64,000 bases of DNA from Chionoecetes opilio (GCA_016584305.1 JACEEZ010022980.1:1-64000), one strand, 5' to 3'. Positions 46,804 to 59,290 are shown, counted from the stretch's first letter. Notes: a model not told the origin generated them from the letters alone. A program made the numbers and translations.

Positions 46804-47297
46804 CCGTATTTTATGGCTTATAAGACGCACGTTTTCCCCTAAAAAATTACCCTGAAAAATACTCAAGCGTCTTTCAAGACGAATGTTGTAGGAAGTTAGC
46901 TTAGGTAGCTATTCAAGGTAGACATTTAAATCAATTAATCTGTTCTCACGCTGTGATGTTTACACGGTACTGGCAGGAGCCTTTCTGCCTCGGCGCCAAC
47001 AGCGCCAACTATCGCCTCCTAGTGTTGATGTATCATTTACCACCAGGCTGTAACATGAATCACAAGTTCTTTTCAGTCCTGGAAATTATCACATACAAGC
47101 TAGAAGTTGTACGATACGCCAAAGAACATGGGAACAGAGCAGCAAAAAGACACTTCGGACCACCGCCTACCGAGAAAATCAGTAGATTTTACTCCCGCAT
47201 ACTGGTAGAAAATCTGTGTTTTATTCATTTTTTTCTTAGAAATTTCCTGCCAAAATCAGGGTGTCTTCCAAGATGTCTTATAAGCTGTAAAATACGG
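46804..47297. mobile_element. Pogo-like element B (494 bp) with HTH exon, left arm
   Basis: Ends CCGTATTTTATGGCTTATAA and TTATAAGCTGTAAAATACGG with TA on each side (46,802-03 and 47,298-99). Inside, 47,089-47,170 on the plus strand reads ITYKLEVVRYAKEHGNRAAK then RHFGPPPTEKISR, the psq/CENP-B-like first HTH of pogo-type transposases. The rest of the transposase is missing, so B is a deletion derivative that kept a DNA-binding exon. Confidence 0.85.
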
Positions 47298-47564
47298 TAC
47301 CTATCTAATCAAGATTTATGGACATTTGGAACGGGATCTTAATACTCAGTGCAGTTACCCATTGTCAGCCTCGAGGATGACCTAAATCATAATAATACCA
47401 AGTATTGTACTAAACTGCAGTTTTACCAGTATAAATTTACTTTATGACTGTTGCAAAATTTTCAGATAAGTTAGATTTTTTTAAAACTTAATATGTGATG
47501 CTTTTCCTAATGGATATAGGGTAAAACTGCATAACAACTCCAACCCTTTTTATTTAAAATCTTC

Positions 47565-47815
47565 CCCTCTACCCAACAAACGTAGGGACCTTTTCGGGAA
47601 CCAGGGTTTTGGGTGGCGTAGAAAATAATAGAAAGTAAATTGTTCCCCCCAACAAGCTTGGGAACCTGTGGGAATGCGTGGTTTTCGGGTGAGGAACAAA
47701 TAATTTGTCGGAAACATGTAGTTTTGAAGTTATGTAGGGGAGCCAAAATTCCCAAGATCTAGGGTAATTTCCCTATATCTTGGGGAATTACCCTAAACAA
47801 ATTTAACCTAACCTA
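47565..47815. repeat. Short palindromic repeat related to the hairpin MITE, left arm
   Basis: Contains CCAACAAACGTAGGG, CCAACAAGCTTGGGAAC and an inner inverted core CCCAAGAT...AGGGTAATTTCCCT...ATCTTGGG (about 47,748-47,784). It shares CCAACAAGCTTGGGAAC with the MITE at 63,728. Mirror at 49,940-50,185. Confidence 0.65.
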
Positions 47816-48184
47816 GTGTGGCGCTTGACCCCCCGATAATAAACCAATCTAGTTCAAGTTAACCTCCTAACAGGATGGGCTCCGTCCCCCTCGACCCCCG
47901 GTAACTTAACAAAACTTTACCTTACCTCCAAGCGGGTAGGGGGGGGGGGGCGTTCTCGACACTGATAATCACTCTGCTTGTGAGGATAATCAGGTTCACC
48001 AGTCTCTGGACTTCGAAGATATCCAATCCATTTTACATAGATCTAGGGACTTTTTACGACATCCCTAACTCAAAAACTATATGGTTGCGATGCATATTTT
48101 GTAGCCCAGGCAAATATCCCATGCTTGTTTTTGGGAGAGGATGGAGTGTGGGCAAACACTAGAATAATACCCAAAAGGACCCTA

Positions 48185-48245
48185 ATCTAGGGGAATAACT
48201 AAACTAAACTAAACTTAACCTAACTTAAACTAACCTAACCTGGCG
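48185..48245. repeat. (CTAAA/CTAACC)n telomere-like tract, left arm
   Basis: ACTAAACTAAACTTAACCTA then ACTTAAACTAACCTAACC. Mirror at 49,498-49,555. Degenerate TTAGG-type text. Confidence 0.75.
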
Positions 48246-48750
48246 TATTAACCTTCTTGCCTCTGCCTTTGGACTCATAATTTTTCAGGCACCTCAGACT
48301 TTGTAGAGGCAGTGTGGTTTAAACAGGCCTGACTGCACTCTGGAACCTTTGCAGATATGAAGTACAGTAAGTGTACTATATGCTGCTGTAATGTTATTCA
48401 GAAAAGCTTGGAGCAGTGCTTATGCAATTTTACTGCAAGGTGTTACTTCGGTCAAAATCACGGACAAAAATGATCTGATAAGAATAAATAGATGCAACTC
48501 TGCCGTCGCCATCAGCAAAGTCCAGAGACTGCGGGACGGGCGCCTCTCCCAGCCCTCCAGTACGGACCACCTTGGCTAGGTTAGGTTAATGTTAAACTAG
48601 GACTTTAGTTAAGTTTAGAATACTTAAAACTAAACCTAAGCTGAAGCTGCTGTCTGTAAGGGAGGGCTGCCGAAAAGGAGTGGAAGAGAGCAGATAGGAA
48701 TAGCCAAATATTAAAAATGGGAAGAAGGCTGAACCACTAAATAAGGACCA

Positions 48751-48857
48751 GTGTCATTAACTAGCACAGTACACATACCTCCGATTTTCGCGCCTGCTTC
48801 TTCCGGAGGCAAGCGCGAAACTCGAGAGGGTAGCTGTACTGTGCTAGTTAATGACAC
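48751..48857. repeat. Centre of the 30-kb palindrome
   Basis: GTGTCATTAACTAGCACAGT at 48,751-48,770 and its exact complement ACTGTGCTAGTTAATGACAC at 48,838-48,857. Inside are TTTCGCGC and GCGCGAAA, then (C/T)TGC(C/T)T reaching CCGG at 48,803-48,806. There is no intervening loop, and I see no sequencing adapter sequence. Confidence 0.95.
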
Positions 48858-49034
48858 TAGTCTCTAATTAGGGTTCATCTTCTTCACATTTTTATAATAT
48901 TGGCATTCTATCTGCGTCTCTTCCACTCTTTTCGCACAGCCCGTCCCTTACAGACAGCAGCTTCAGCTTAGGTTTAGTTTAGAATTATCTAAACTTAACT
49001 CAAACCTAAGTTTAACACTTTACACAAAACCCGC

Positions 49035-49036
<2 letters not shown>

Positions 49037-49128
<92 letters not shown>

Positions 49129-49156
49129 AAAACAAAAAAAAAAAAAAAAAAAAAAA
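49037..49156. repeat. Poly(A) tract of ~120 nt, right arm only
   Basis: Two single-base C interruptions (49,128 and 49,133). The mirror point in the left arm, just after CCACCTTGGCTA (about 48,568-48,579), has no such run. It is flanked by extra text (AGGCGGGTTTTGTGTAAA read on the minus strand) also absent from the left arm. Confidence 0.9.
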
Positions 49157-50432
49157 TATAAAAACATAGCCAAGGTGGTCCGTACTGGAGGGCCTGGGAG
49201 AGGCGCCCGTCCCGCAGTCTCTGGACCTTTGTGATGGCGACGGCAGAGTTGCATTATTTATTATTATCAGATCATTTTTGTCCGTGATTTGGACCGAAAG
49301 TAACCACCTTGCAGTAAAATTGCAATAAGCACTGCTCCAAGTTCTGAATAACATTACAGCAGCAATATAGTACACTTACTGTACTTCATATCTGCAAAGG
49401 TTACAGAGTGCAGTCAGGCCTGTTTAAACCACACGGCCTCTAACAAAGTCTGAGGTGCCTGAAAAAAATTAGGAGTCCAAAGCAGAGAAGAAGGTTAATA
49501 CGCCAGGTTAGTTAGTTTAAGTGAGGTTTAAGTGTAGTTTAGTTTAGTTATCCCTAGATTAGGGGCCTTTTGGGTATTAATCTAGTGTTTGCCCACACTC
49601 CATCTCTCCAAAAAAACAAGCATGGGATATTTGCTGGGCTAACAAAATAGAATCGCAACCATGATAGTTTTTGAGTTCGGGATGTCGTAAAAAGTCCTCG
49701 ATCTATGTAAATGGAGGATATCTGCGAAGCAGAGGAGCTGGGAACCTGATTACCTCACAAGCCAGGAGTGATACCATGTCGAGAAGCCCCCCCTCCCCCC
49801 CCTACCCGCTGGAGGTAAGGTAACGTTTGTTAAGTTACCGGGGGTCGAGGGGGACGGAGCCCCATCTGTTAGAGAGTTAACTGAACTAGATGGTTATATA
49901 TTCGGGGGGTCAAGCGCCACCTAGTTATGTTAATTTGTTTAGGGTAATTCCCCAAGATGATAGGGAAATTTACCCGAGATCTTTGGGGAATTTTGGCTCC
50001 CCTACATAACTTCAAAATACATGTTCGACAAATTATTTGTTCCTCACCCGAAAACCACGCATCCCACAGGCTTCCCAAGCTGTGGGGGGGGAACATTACT
50101 TTCTATTATGTTCTACGCCCCCAAAACCATGGTTCCCGAAAAGGTCCTACGTTTGTTGGGTAGTAGAGGGGAAGATTTTAAATAAAAAGGGTTGGAGTTG
50201 TATGCAGTTTACCCGATATCCATAGGAAAAGACATCACTATGAAGTTTTTAAAAAAACTACTTATCTGAAAATTTGCAACAGTCATAAAGAAATTTATAC
50301 TGGTCAAACTGTACAGTTTGTACAAACTTGGTATTATTATGATTAGGTCATCCTCGAGGCGACCAATGGGTAAAATGCACTGAGTATTAAGATTCACGTT
50401 CAAATGTCCATAAATCTTGATTAGCTAGGTAC

Positions 50433-50925
50433 CGTATTTACAAGATTAGAAGACATTATTGGAAGACACCCTGATTTTGGCAGGAATTTATAAGAAAAAA
50501 AATGAATAAAAACACAGATTTTTCTACCAGTATGCGGCGAGTAAAACTACTGATTTTCTCGGTAGGCGGTGGTCCGAAGTGTCTTTTGCTGCTCTGTTTC
50601 CCAGTTCTTTGGCGTATCGTCAACTTCTGCTTGTAGGATAATTTCCAGGGACTGAAAGAACTTGTGATACATGTTACAGCCGGGTAAATGATACAGCAAA
50701 CACTAGGAGGCGATAGTTGGCGCTGTTTGGCGGCCGAGGCAGGAAGGCTCCTGCCAGTAGTACCGTGTAAACATCACAGCGTGAGAACAGATTAATTGAT
50801 TTAATGTCTACCTTGAATAAAAAAGCTACCTAAGCTAACTCCTACTAACATTCGTCTTGAACAGACGCTGAGTATTTTCAGGAATTTTAGGGGAAAGACG
50901 GCGTCTTATAATCCATAAAATACGG
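50433..50925. mobile_element. Pogo-like element B', right arm
   Basis: Mirror of 46,804-47,297, 493 bp. The HTH coding text lies on the minus strand at about 50,560-50,640 and is interrupted by small indels. Confidence 0.8.
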
Positions 50926-51629
50926 TAAATTTGGTGGACAGCAGGGTGCTAACGACCAATATTGATGTTATTTTTAACCAAAATAAGGTCATCTTAATTT
51001 AATGTGCATATCGGGTTCACTGATAAAAACAATGGTTTGATATAGTACTCTTGCCATATCATGCACATGGTTTGAAGACTAGTATTGAAATTAGCTCTAC
51101 TACTGCATTTTTGGTCCTCGAAAGCCTCGAAGGAAGGATTACGTCAAAAGTGGGGTAAATATATTTCTCCATTGAGCTGAAAGACTATTAGATGTTTCGC
51201 ACAAGGGTGTAAGATTTCTTATTTCTATAAAAACCATGATAACGGCATGGATAATTTCGCAAAGTTAACATTTTTTTAAAAACCATTAAACACAGTCGCT
51301 GCCAAACTTATGATGTTTGTATAGGTGTAAACACGGAGGGACAACTGACGAAGCTACTCGCTTGCGTTTACCAGGTACGTACAAGTTGACCCTGAGGCAT
51401 GGTGCGTCCGGAAACCATTGACACTTGCTGTTGCAGTGTCCACGCCATGCACACCCACGTGTAGGCTACACTCTCAAACTCCTCGCCCTGAACGTCACCA
51501 CCTTTGACCTTGTAGTACACTGCGAACATTTTCATACACGCTCTGGCAACAAGTAAATAATATGGTAACAGTGGGGTCAGTATGCATTAATATTAAATTT
51601 ATAATATGATATAATGCAATATTTGACTA

Positions 51630-52864
51630 CCGTATTTACGATAAAGACACACTTTTTTACTGAAAAAAAACCTGAAAAAACTCATGCGTCTTCCAAGACG
51701 AATGGTGTAGGAGGTTAGCTTAGGTAGGTGTGGGATACCTAGCTATTCAACTTAGCCTCTATATGATGTAACCTCAGTACTTACCTGTGCAAGTATTCGA
51801 ATACCATAAGACATTCAAATCACTAATATGTCCTCCGTAGTCCGCTCGCAGAATGGCGCAAAAAGCCATGACGGGTCTAAAGGAACTTTGTTTGTAGCAT
51901 CAAAGGAAGGTTTGTATTCTTATGACATGCAGCCACCACAAATACTACACGTACAGGAAAATTAAAACAATACGGGTGAGGCACAGGAGGCAAGCAATCA
52001 TAGTGAGGCACGGGAGGACGTGAGATGTGTTACACTCGGGAAGACAAAGCCGACTGCTCCGCCCGTGCGGCACGACAGGCACGCAATCTGCCAAACCAGT
52101 GGTCGGTGTGTTGGCGGGACGAGGAGGCCATGGACAGGGGGGGAATGGAACGTAAGGCAAGTTAAGAATGTGGCGGCTGCAGCGCACGACCACTCTCCAC
52201 CCCAGCCAGCCAGCAGAGCGGCCGTACCACCTCTTCAATATCCAAACTGTGCCACCCACATACACAGTAGTTAAGATGCTTAATATGGACCAATAGGTGG
52301 TGCTTTTTTTCACTTTTATGAATTCCTTTGCCCTGACAGCCTCCTCGTGCCCGCTACAGCGGCACAAGCAAAGGGTCGTCCCCAGCTTGTGTGCCAGCTA
52401 GAACTCTCTCTCTCTCTTCATGGCAGTGAGTGAAAAGTCTGTTTCTTAAAGTCCATATTCATATAACCGAACATCAAAAAGTATACCTCACATGGTATAT
52501 GTTGTTGTTACACACGACAAAAAAAAAAAAACAGGTTTATTACGTGTTAGGACGTGCCTTACGTGCAATTCCCACCTGGACATGCCGCCTCTGTCCGCCA
52601 CATGGCTTTGTTTTCACTCCCGCCGCCGACTGCGTGTAACAGTTCACATTGTTCAGCAGCCAAACATGGAAATTTACTTATACTACGCATACAAAGCAAT
52701 GAAAAATTAAATGGTGCAGAGCATGCTGAATGACGATATGACTAGTGAGTGTGTTTATGGGAAAATGACTATTTTGGAGAGAAAAAAAAAAAAAAAAAGC
52801 TTATAATTCTTCCAAAATCGGGGCGTATTCCAAGAGACAGCATCTTATAAGCCGTAAAATATGG
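51630..52864. mobile_element. Pogo-like element A', right arm
   Basis: Mirror of 44,862-46,102, 1,235 bp, ending GCCGTAAAATATGG. Same internal inverted pair and microsatellites. The minus frame 51,945-52,367 is a translation of the repeat. Confidence 0.8.
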
Positions 52865-53874
52865 AATAAGCACGTTTACTGAATCGGGAAGGTATGTACT
52901 ATGAGGTTGAATTTATGGAGAATTACCGTAAATGGCGGCATTACAAGTCAACCCCAAGATTGGTAGCTCAAGATTACGGGTAGGCCTATACTTGCCGTAT
53001 AAGTCAGGCCCCAAAAATACGGTGGCTACTGGTAGGCCAAGCTTGAATGTTGATAGGCTACGGTACAGACACGGTAAACCTGTCGCAAAAAACACATAAC
53101 ACCACACCACTGTATATGAAGATAGGAATCTTTACTATAGTGGTCCGCCTCTGTTTTCACTTGGAAAAACACCAATAGTTCCACTGTGAAATAGTACATA
53201 CTGTACTTATAGTAAAACACGGTGGACATATATGACTGGACTGCACTCACCCTCCGCCATTGCATTCGCCAGTGTGTACACTCGGTGTATCAGCTGTTGA
53301 AACAGCTGGGGTGGAAATACCCAGCAAAACATGGGCTATGCGGGCTCTGTGTCGGCTTGTGCCGGGTACGTATCGGCACGGCGGCAGGCGACTGTTTCGG
53401 CAAAATCGGATGAAGCCCGCTGGCGGCCCCGCAGTGCGGAACTATATATCGGGCCAATATGATAAATTCGTACAGGCCCAACCACAGTTTCCGACTCGGG
53501 CCCAAGGAATATATTAGTGGATGTGACATTGAATGCCGGGCCGAAGGACTTAAATAGGGTTCAAAGCCGGTATTTAAGGAAATTGTGATTATTAGGTGGC
53601 TGAATGTAGCCAGTCTGTTGGCCATCGGCCCGTTGTGACGGCTGTCTCGAAGCCACTATTCAAAATATACCAGTTGGAAGTGGGCCGGGCGGCCCGCGGC
53701 TCTACATTTACTGCACGTACAGGCCTCTCAGGCTGAGGATCGAATTCATCAACCACAAAAGACTTATAAGGTACTAGTAACGGGTGGTGACAAATTAGAG
53801 ATGATTTAAAGGCTCAAATTATATAGACAAGACTTGATAAAAGCCTCAGAACTTTGCCTTACCTCCGATAAATA

Positions 53875-54942
53875 CTAGAGTCCTTCCCGCCCTTATTAGG
53901 TTTTTTTCCTCCAGACCTTAACAGATCATTTCAGATACTCTAACACGTAAATAAAAAGTAGGGAAAGATGCCCCACCTGGACAACCCCCCTTGCCCCAGT
54001 GGGCGTCACCAGGAAACAAAAATGTGGGGGGGCTAGCCCCGGGGTGGTGAATTGGGTATCAGCTGGGGGGTCGGGGGTAATTTTGAAAATAATCAGTTCA
54101 TTGTTTAATTTTTGAGGACCAAAAAAGAGAAGAAAGGGAATTAAGATTTAATTACAGACAATAAATTAAGAGTTATACAGGCTCATACCATAGTAACTAA
54201 TTTGATACATTTATATTTTTTATTTAATTATCTCTAAATAGAATTACTTTTAGTAATTCCAAGGTTGTTATCAAACATATTTCAACATTTAAATGAAACA
54301 TCAGACCAATTTTCTATAAAAAGTTGGTGAAAAATAAGGTTTTGCTCGGCAGGAAAATTGGATAAATAATCCTGTTTCTTGTTTTTGGGTAGCAGGCTAC
54401 TAGCAGCAATTTAGGGGGGACTGAGTCCTTGGACTTGGGGGGGATAAGTCACCCTTAGCTCCCCCCACCCCCCCCTCTCCGGTGACGCACTGCCTCCTGC
54501 CCCCCCTAAATGACTACATCCTCTGGATCCCCCAAAAGAATTGTATAACCTAACCTCACTATACTTTACAAACCTTACCAATACCTCCTAGCGAGACTTA
54601 ATTGCGGGGAACTAGAATTTTACCAGGCTAGGTTAGGTTTATATGAGGTAAGGTTAGAATTAATTTTTGAGGTTCTCTAGGAGGTTCTTAGTAAGGTTAG
54701 GCGAGGTTATAGTTGAGGTTAGGCTAGGTTATATATGAAGGTTAGGTTATGGTTATAGGTGAGGGTAGGAATATTTAATATTTACATTAGTATATTTTTG
54801 AGGGGTTAAGGGGGTCGTTAGGGGGGAGGGAGGGTGAAGGGCAGCTCTCCTCCAGTTTAGAATTTACGGTTAGAGGTATCACAAGTGATCTGTGAAGGTC
54901 TGGAGGAAAACCCCCGCTAATAAGGGCGGGAAAGGACTCTCG
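53875..54942. mobile_element. TIR element with nested MITE, right arm
   Basis: Outer ends AGAGTCCTTCCCGCCCTTAT and the complement TAAGGGCGGGAAAGGACTCT, then CTCCAGACCTTAACAGATCA against GATCTGTGAAGGTCTGGAG. It contains TTAGG-like tracts (54,540-54,780) and the nested MITE at 54,001-54,489. Confidence 0.8.
54001..54489. mobile_element. GGCGTCACC-ended MITE, right arm
   Basis: GGGCGTCACCAGGAAACAAA at one end and CTCTCCGGTGACGC at the other. Mirror of 43,299-43,771. Confidence 0.7.
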
Positions 54943-55679
54943 AATTGTACCGCTTCAGGGAGTAAGTAATAAGGCTCGTACGTGGAGAAGATGTTTACTG
55001 GTGATTGGGTTCTACTGATAAGCAGTTTAACGCATACAAGGCACGAGTTATAACCGTCCTCACGTATAGAACTGACAATGTGCAGCATTTCTAATCCCCC
55101 TATAACCCCTCGGAAAGAGATATTACCAGGGGTGGTCTGGAAGGGGCGAACCGCACGAAATCCTCCCCCCCCCTCCCGCGATCCCAGCGAGGTTATGTAT
55201 AGAAATTAAGATTTTAATTCAATGCAAAGGCTAGGTTAGTTAACTAAGCGGGGGGGGGGGGGGTCTGACTGGCGCAAGCCCCCCAGTTAGTCAGGAGGAA
55301 TTTGGTCAGTAGAAAGAATTGTACTAAAAGGTTTTACTGGTGATGTGATGAATGGGTGTCTGATGTAGCCTTTGATACAGCAGTACGCCCTACTGGGCTA
55401 ATATTTAGAACATGACGTGTCTGGATTCAAGTCTTTTCAGCGTTCTACTGTTTCTATAGAGGTGTGTTTCCCTCTCTCTCCACCTTTGCCAAAAAGCGTT
55501 GTTGTAAAGGCTGTTTGAAACCCAATATCCTGTTATAATCATCATAAAATATTGTAAAAGGGAAAAACCTAATAAAAGTGTTAAAGTGTTAAATGATTGA
55601 GAAACGAGTGTGAAAGGGTAAAGTGCCAAAAAAAAAAAATTTTTAAATGTTGTCAAACAAACATCGAAATGTTTATTAG

Positions 55680-55790
55680 GCGAGGTTAGTTTAAGGGCAC
55701 GGCTACGTTAGGTTAGTGTAATAGCAAGGGCTAAGTTAGGTTAGTAAAGGCAAGGCTAAGTTAGCGTTAGTTTGAGGAGTCAGCTTTAAG
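55680..55790. repeat. GGCAAGGCTAAGTTAGGTTA tandem, right arm
   Basis: Three to four ~34-bp units containing GGCTA(A/C)GTTAG. These look like an expanded derivative of TTAGG text. Confidence 0.75.
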
Positions 55791-56527
55791 TAGTTTAATA
55801 GTTTCATTAGGTAATATTTGATACTTTTACAAAGGAGAGTGTTTTTTTTTCCGTCAAAAACGTCTAAAAAGTGTATTTTTAGAAATGCTGTCACACTTTT
55901 AACTGGGAGTCTTCATTTAAAGAAGCAACACCGCCTCGGTTCTACTGCCGGTTATACATTGCAAGGCAGTAGTTATAACGGCTTCAAACTTGTAAATCTG
56001 ACCATTAGCAGTATTTCGTAAGATATTTTGGTACTTTCAACCAGTAATGCGTATGTGGTTTAAAAAATTTCTATCCTATGTATTCTGGGTGTGTGTAAGA
56101 ATGATGGTCTTTTAAAAAAATCGACAATGCTCATTTGCAGTAACTCCCATTATCTGCTTCAGGTTAGGCTACGCAACCAATTCCAGGTTAGGTTAGTGGG
56201 TATTATTTAAACACCCTCATGTGCCTGATCTCAACACCACTCTGGGCCGACTCAATTTAGGTACAGATGCATCGCGTATGGATTTGGTAGAGTGAAATTT
56301 AGTTTATGCGACACCCGAAGGCAGAAAAGGTGTAGGAAAAAAAGAATAAATTCGTAAATGACAAAGGTTAGGATACTATAAGATTAGAAATAACATTATT
56401 CTCTCAACTTCACAAGATTTGTACAATGCAACTAGGTTAAGTAATCATAAAATAGTTTAGACAACTTTTATCCCATTATGATGCACCAACATTCTTGTAT
56501 TGTGTCTATCTATATATGGTCTTGTGT

Positions 56528-57069
56528 ATTGTGGTCAGGGGACCGTACACAGGAAAATTTGAAATAGGGGGGCGCCAATATATATATTATTATTTATTAT
56601 TAAGAGATATATAATATATAGATAGTATATATATATATCAAAATCAAAAAAATATAAAATAATCTTAAAATAAAAAAATAGAAGCAAAAATTTAAAAATA
56701 AGAAAATAAAAAAATATAATATATATAAAATCGAATAAATATATCAAAAATAAAAAATATAAAACAATTAGAATAAAGTAAAATAAGAAAAAAATATAGT
56801 ATATAATATATAAAATCAAGAATAATAAAAACAAAATAAGATGAAAAAAATATATATATAAAAGTATAAAAAATCATAGTATATAAAAAAATCAAAAGAG
56901 AAAAAAAATAATAAAAAAATAAAAAGAATAATATATATAGAAAAAAAATATCTATAGAAACTATAGAAAATAAAAAAAAAATATAAATCATAAAAAAAAA
57001 CTTTTTTTTTTTTTTTAAATAAAAGTAAGTTGTTTATCTATCTTATCTATCTATCTATCTATCTCTATC

Positions 57070-57136
<67 letters not shown>

Positions 57137-57245
57137 AATAATATATATATAATATATATTGGTGCTATCTAAATATATGGCTATATTTTTTCTTTGCAAA
57201 AGGAGGGGGGGGGGGCATGGCCTCCATTCCTCGGTACGCCACGAT
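56528..57245. mobile_element. AT-cored MITE with TATC/TA microsatellite, right arm
   Basis: Starts TTGTGGTCAGGGGACCGTAC. The core has (TATC)n at about 57,041-57,066 and (TA)n to about 57,165. The end is GGCATGGCCTCCATTCCTCG near 57,220. Phe/Ile/Tyr-rich minus frames (56,535-56,991) are AT-core translations. Confidence 0.65.
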
Positions 57246-57924
57246 GTGTCTATATGTATTGTAAAGGTAATTGAAGTATTGCAGGGAAACAATCTCTTTT
57301 GTGAAGAGATGGCGATAGAACATATAAAAATCTGCAAAGGAGTATGTAAACTTATGACAGTGCATCGGATCAGGAAAAAATCTATAATATTAGTTTCTTT
57401 TCAGAGCAAACTGTTATCAAAGCCTCTTTAGGTGGTGAAGAATGGCACCAAATGGAGCATGGCGCCTGGTATCTTTTAATGAAACAGAACGAAGGACACA
57501 GTGGCTGCTGTTACGGACAGCCCCTGCACATTGAAAGATGGTGGGAATTCTATTATTATCCGAATTTGCTATGGTTGAGACTTAACACTCGGTTGTATAA
57601 GTCCAGTGGTTTAGTAAACCGATAATTTTGATGCATTTGGTAATCTTTTTTCCTTAACTAACCTAACCTAATTTTACAGAGATGATAGACCTTCAGGCTA
57701 TAATTTTCCTTCTTCTTTCTGTGAACGGTCAGATTTTTCACCATAAGTCTTATGAGGTTAGACGACGAGTACTTATCAATTTTATTCTCGGCGTTCATCT
57801 TTAGATTTGCAGCATCTCAATATCAGACGGTCCATATAGTACATAGTGCATGAATAGGCTAAATGTGAGGCAGGCATACACTCCCATAAGAGTCTTCCCT
57901 GTTATAACTATACCGTTATGGGTA

Positions 57925-58045
57925 AAATTTAATATATATAAAATAGATATATATAGATATATATATATATATATAGTATAGTATATGTATATATATATAT
58001 ATATATATAAGAGATATATATGATCTCTATATATATAATTTATTG
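57925..58045. repeat. (TA)n microsatellite, right arm
   Basis: TATATAGA/TATA units between unique flanks. Mirror of the AT-rich stretch at 39,930-40,030. Confidence 0.85.
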
Positions 58046-58527
58046 ATTTATTTAATTATTTATGATTCATTCATGTATTTATTTGGGTATTTATTGCGTT
58101 ATTTGTCTGTCATTAATAGAAATTTCCCAATTTCTGGACTTTTTTCCCCTTTTGTAACAATACAGTGATATATTCTTATGCAAATTATATTTATATACAC
58201 AATTATTGTGTCATTTTACAGTATAACTTGTAGAAATCGGCCTGATGGTGTATTAGGGAACACATGTGAATGCATTGTGACTGCCAGTGCCAGACTGCCT
58301 CCACACAGCAAGACTGATTACTGCAGCGAGACTGATGTTTAGGCTAAATTGAAGTATTAGTGTAATTTTTATTCTTGGGCACGATAGGCCTATTTGTTTT
58401 CTTAGCTCATACTGTAGAGTAAAGTTGAGAAAACCATTCAATCCTGCGCAACAGGTTATTCCATTCACAAAACGTGGTCATTAAAGTGGGGGCGCGTGTA
58501 GCGCGCCGATAGTGCCCTGCAGGATAG

Positions 58528-58980
58528 ATACCCTGCCAGGATACGCACACGCTGCAGAGGACGCTCAAAGGAAAACAGTTGGCCACGCTCCAGGACCAGA
58601 AACATTATCATCAGATTCGCTTATTTACCTAAATAAGTCTATAAAACTTAAACCCAAACCATCTTGAAACCTAACCAAACCTAAATCAAATGCTAAACCA
58701 ATGCCTTAACTTAACGTAAATTATAAACTAATCAAAATTCAAGTAACCTAATATACTTGTATATCATATAAAAATAATGGTGTTAATTGGGTTAAAGGTA
58801 ACGTTTGGCTTTATGGTATTCATTAGGTTTGGTTAATTTTGGATAGGTTTGGACGTAAGTTTTGTAGACATTTAGGTTAAAATAAGCAAGAAATCTGACG
58901 ATAAATGTTCTGGCTCAGGAGGCGTGATCAAGTTTCTTGTGTGAGGTCATCTGTCGTGCGTGCGCAGAAGTGTCAGGGTA
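58528..58980. mobile_element. ~450-bp MITE with long TIRs, right arm
   Basis: Starts TACCCTGCCAGGATACGCAC and ends with GTGCGCAGAAGTGTCAGGGTA. The interior carries CTAACCAAACCTAAATC and the complementary TTAGGTTTGGTTAATTTTGG. No coding. Confidence 0.8.
58640..58880. repeat. CTAACC/GGTTAGG-like inverted interior
   Basis: CTAACCAAACCTAAATC units on one side and TTAGGTTTGG units on the other, forming the loop of the MITE at 58,528-58,980. Left partner 39,100-39,320. Confidence 0.65.
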
Positions 58981-59039
58981 ACTAGTCGGCGTGCTACACC
59001 GGCATTAGGGAAACGTTAAAGCGAATTCAGCTGACCTAT

Positions 59040-59290
59040 ATTGGCCCACCTGTGGCACTATTCAAAAGGAAGTCGGCTGCTGTGGCCATATTCAAATGCT
59101 AAGTCGGCCTGCTGGTGGCACTATTTGGATGCTAAATCGGGCCATGCCTTGTGGCACGATGCAGTTGCTGTGTAGGCCGCGTATGCACATTGGATGCTAA
59201 ATCGGCTTGGCTTGTGGCACGATGCAGTTGCTGGTTGGGCCCGTTATGGCACGATATAGATGCTTAGTCGGCCCAGTTTTGTGGCTCAGT
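59040..59290 (-). repeat. ~33-bp minisatellite, right arm
   Basis: About seven units such as GCTAAGTCGGCCTGCTGGTG followed by GCACTATTTGGAT. Alternate units carry GGCACGATGCAGTTGCT, so a two-unit higher-order pattern is visible. Confidence 0.85.

Larger units (their letters stand above)
33987..48804 (+). repeat. Left arm of ~30-kb palindrome
   Basis: Reverse complement of 48,805-64,000 throughout. Paired coordinates add up to 97,608 at the centre, about 97,728 at the pogo-like elements, 98,060 at the Tigger MITE and 97,987 at the outer end, drifting only by indels. The outer limit inside the window is the block TAGAATTTTG at 34,001-34,010, paired with 63,977-63,986. Whether the arm continues further left cannot be tested, because the partner would lie outside the window. 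Confidence 0.95.

Noticed and set aside
48790..48815. Sequencing hairpin adapter at the palindrome centre
   Set aside because: The central text matches no adapter I know and is itself part of the inverted symmetry.
48995..49375. 126-codon frame with a long Phe run
   Set aside because: Produced by the poly(A) tract read in reverse.
54540..54780. CTAACC/GGTTAGG tracts as a true telomere
   Set aside because: Short, degenerate and embedded within transposable elements on both sides.
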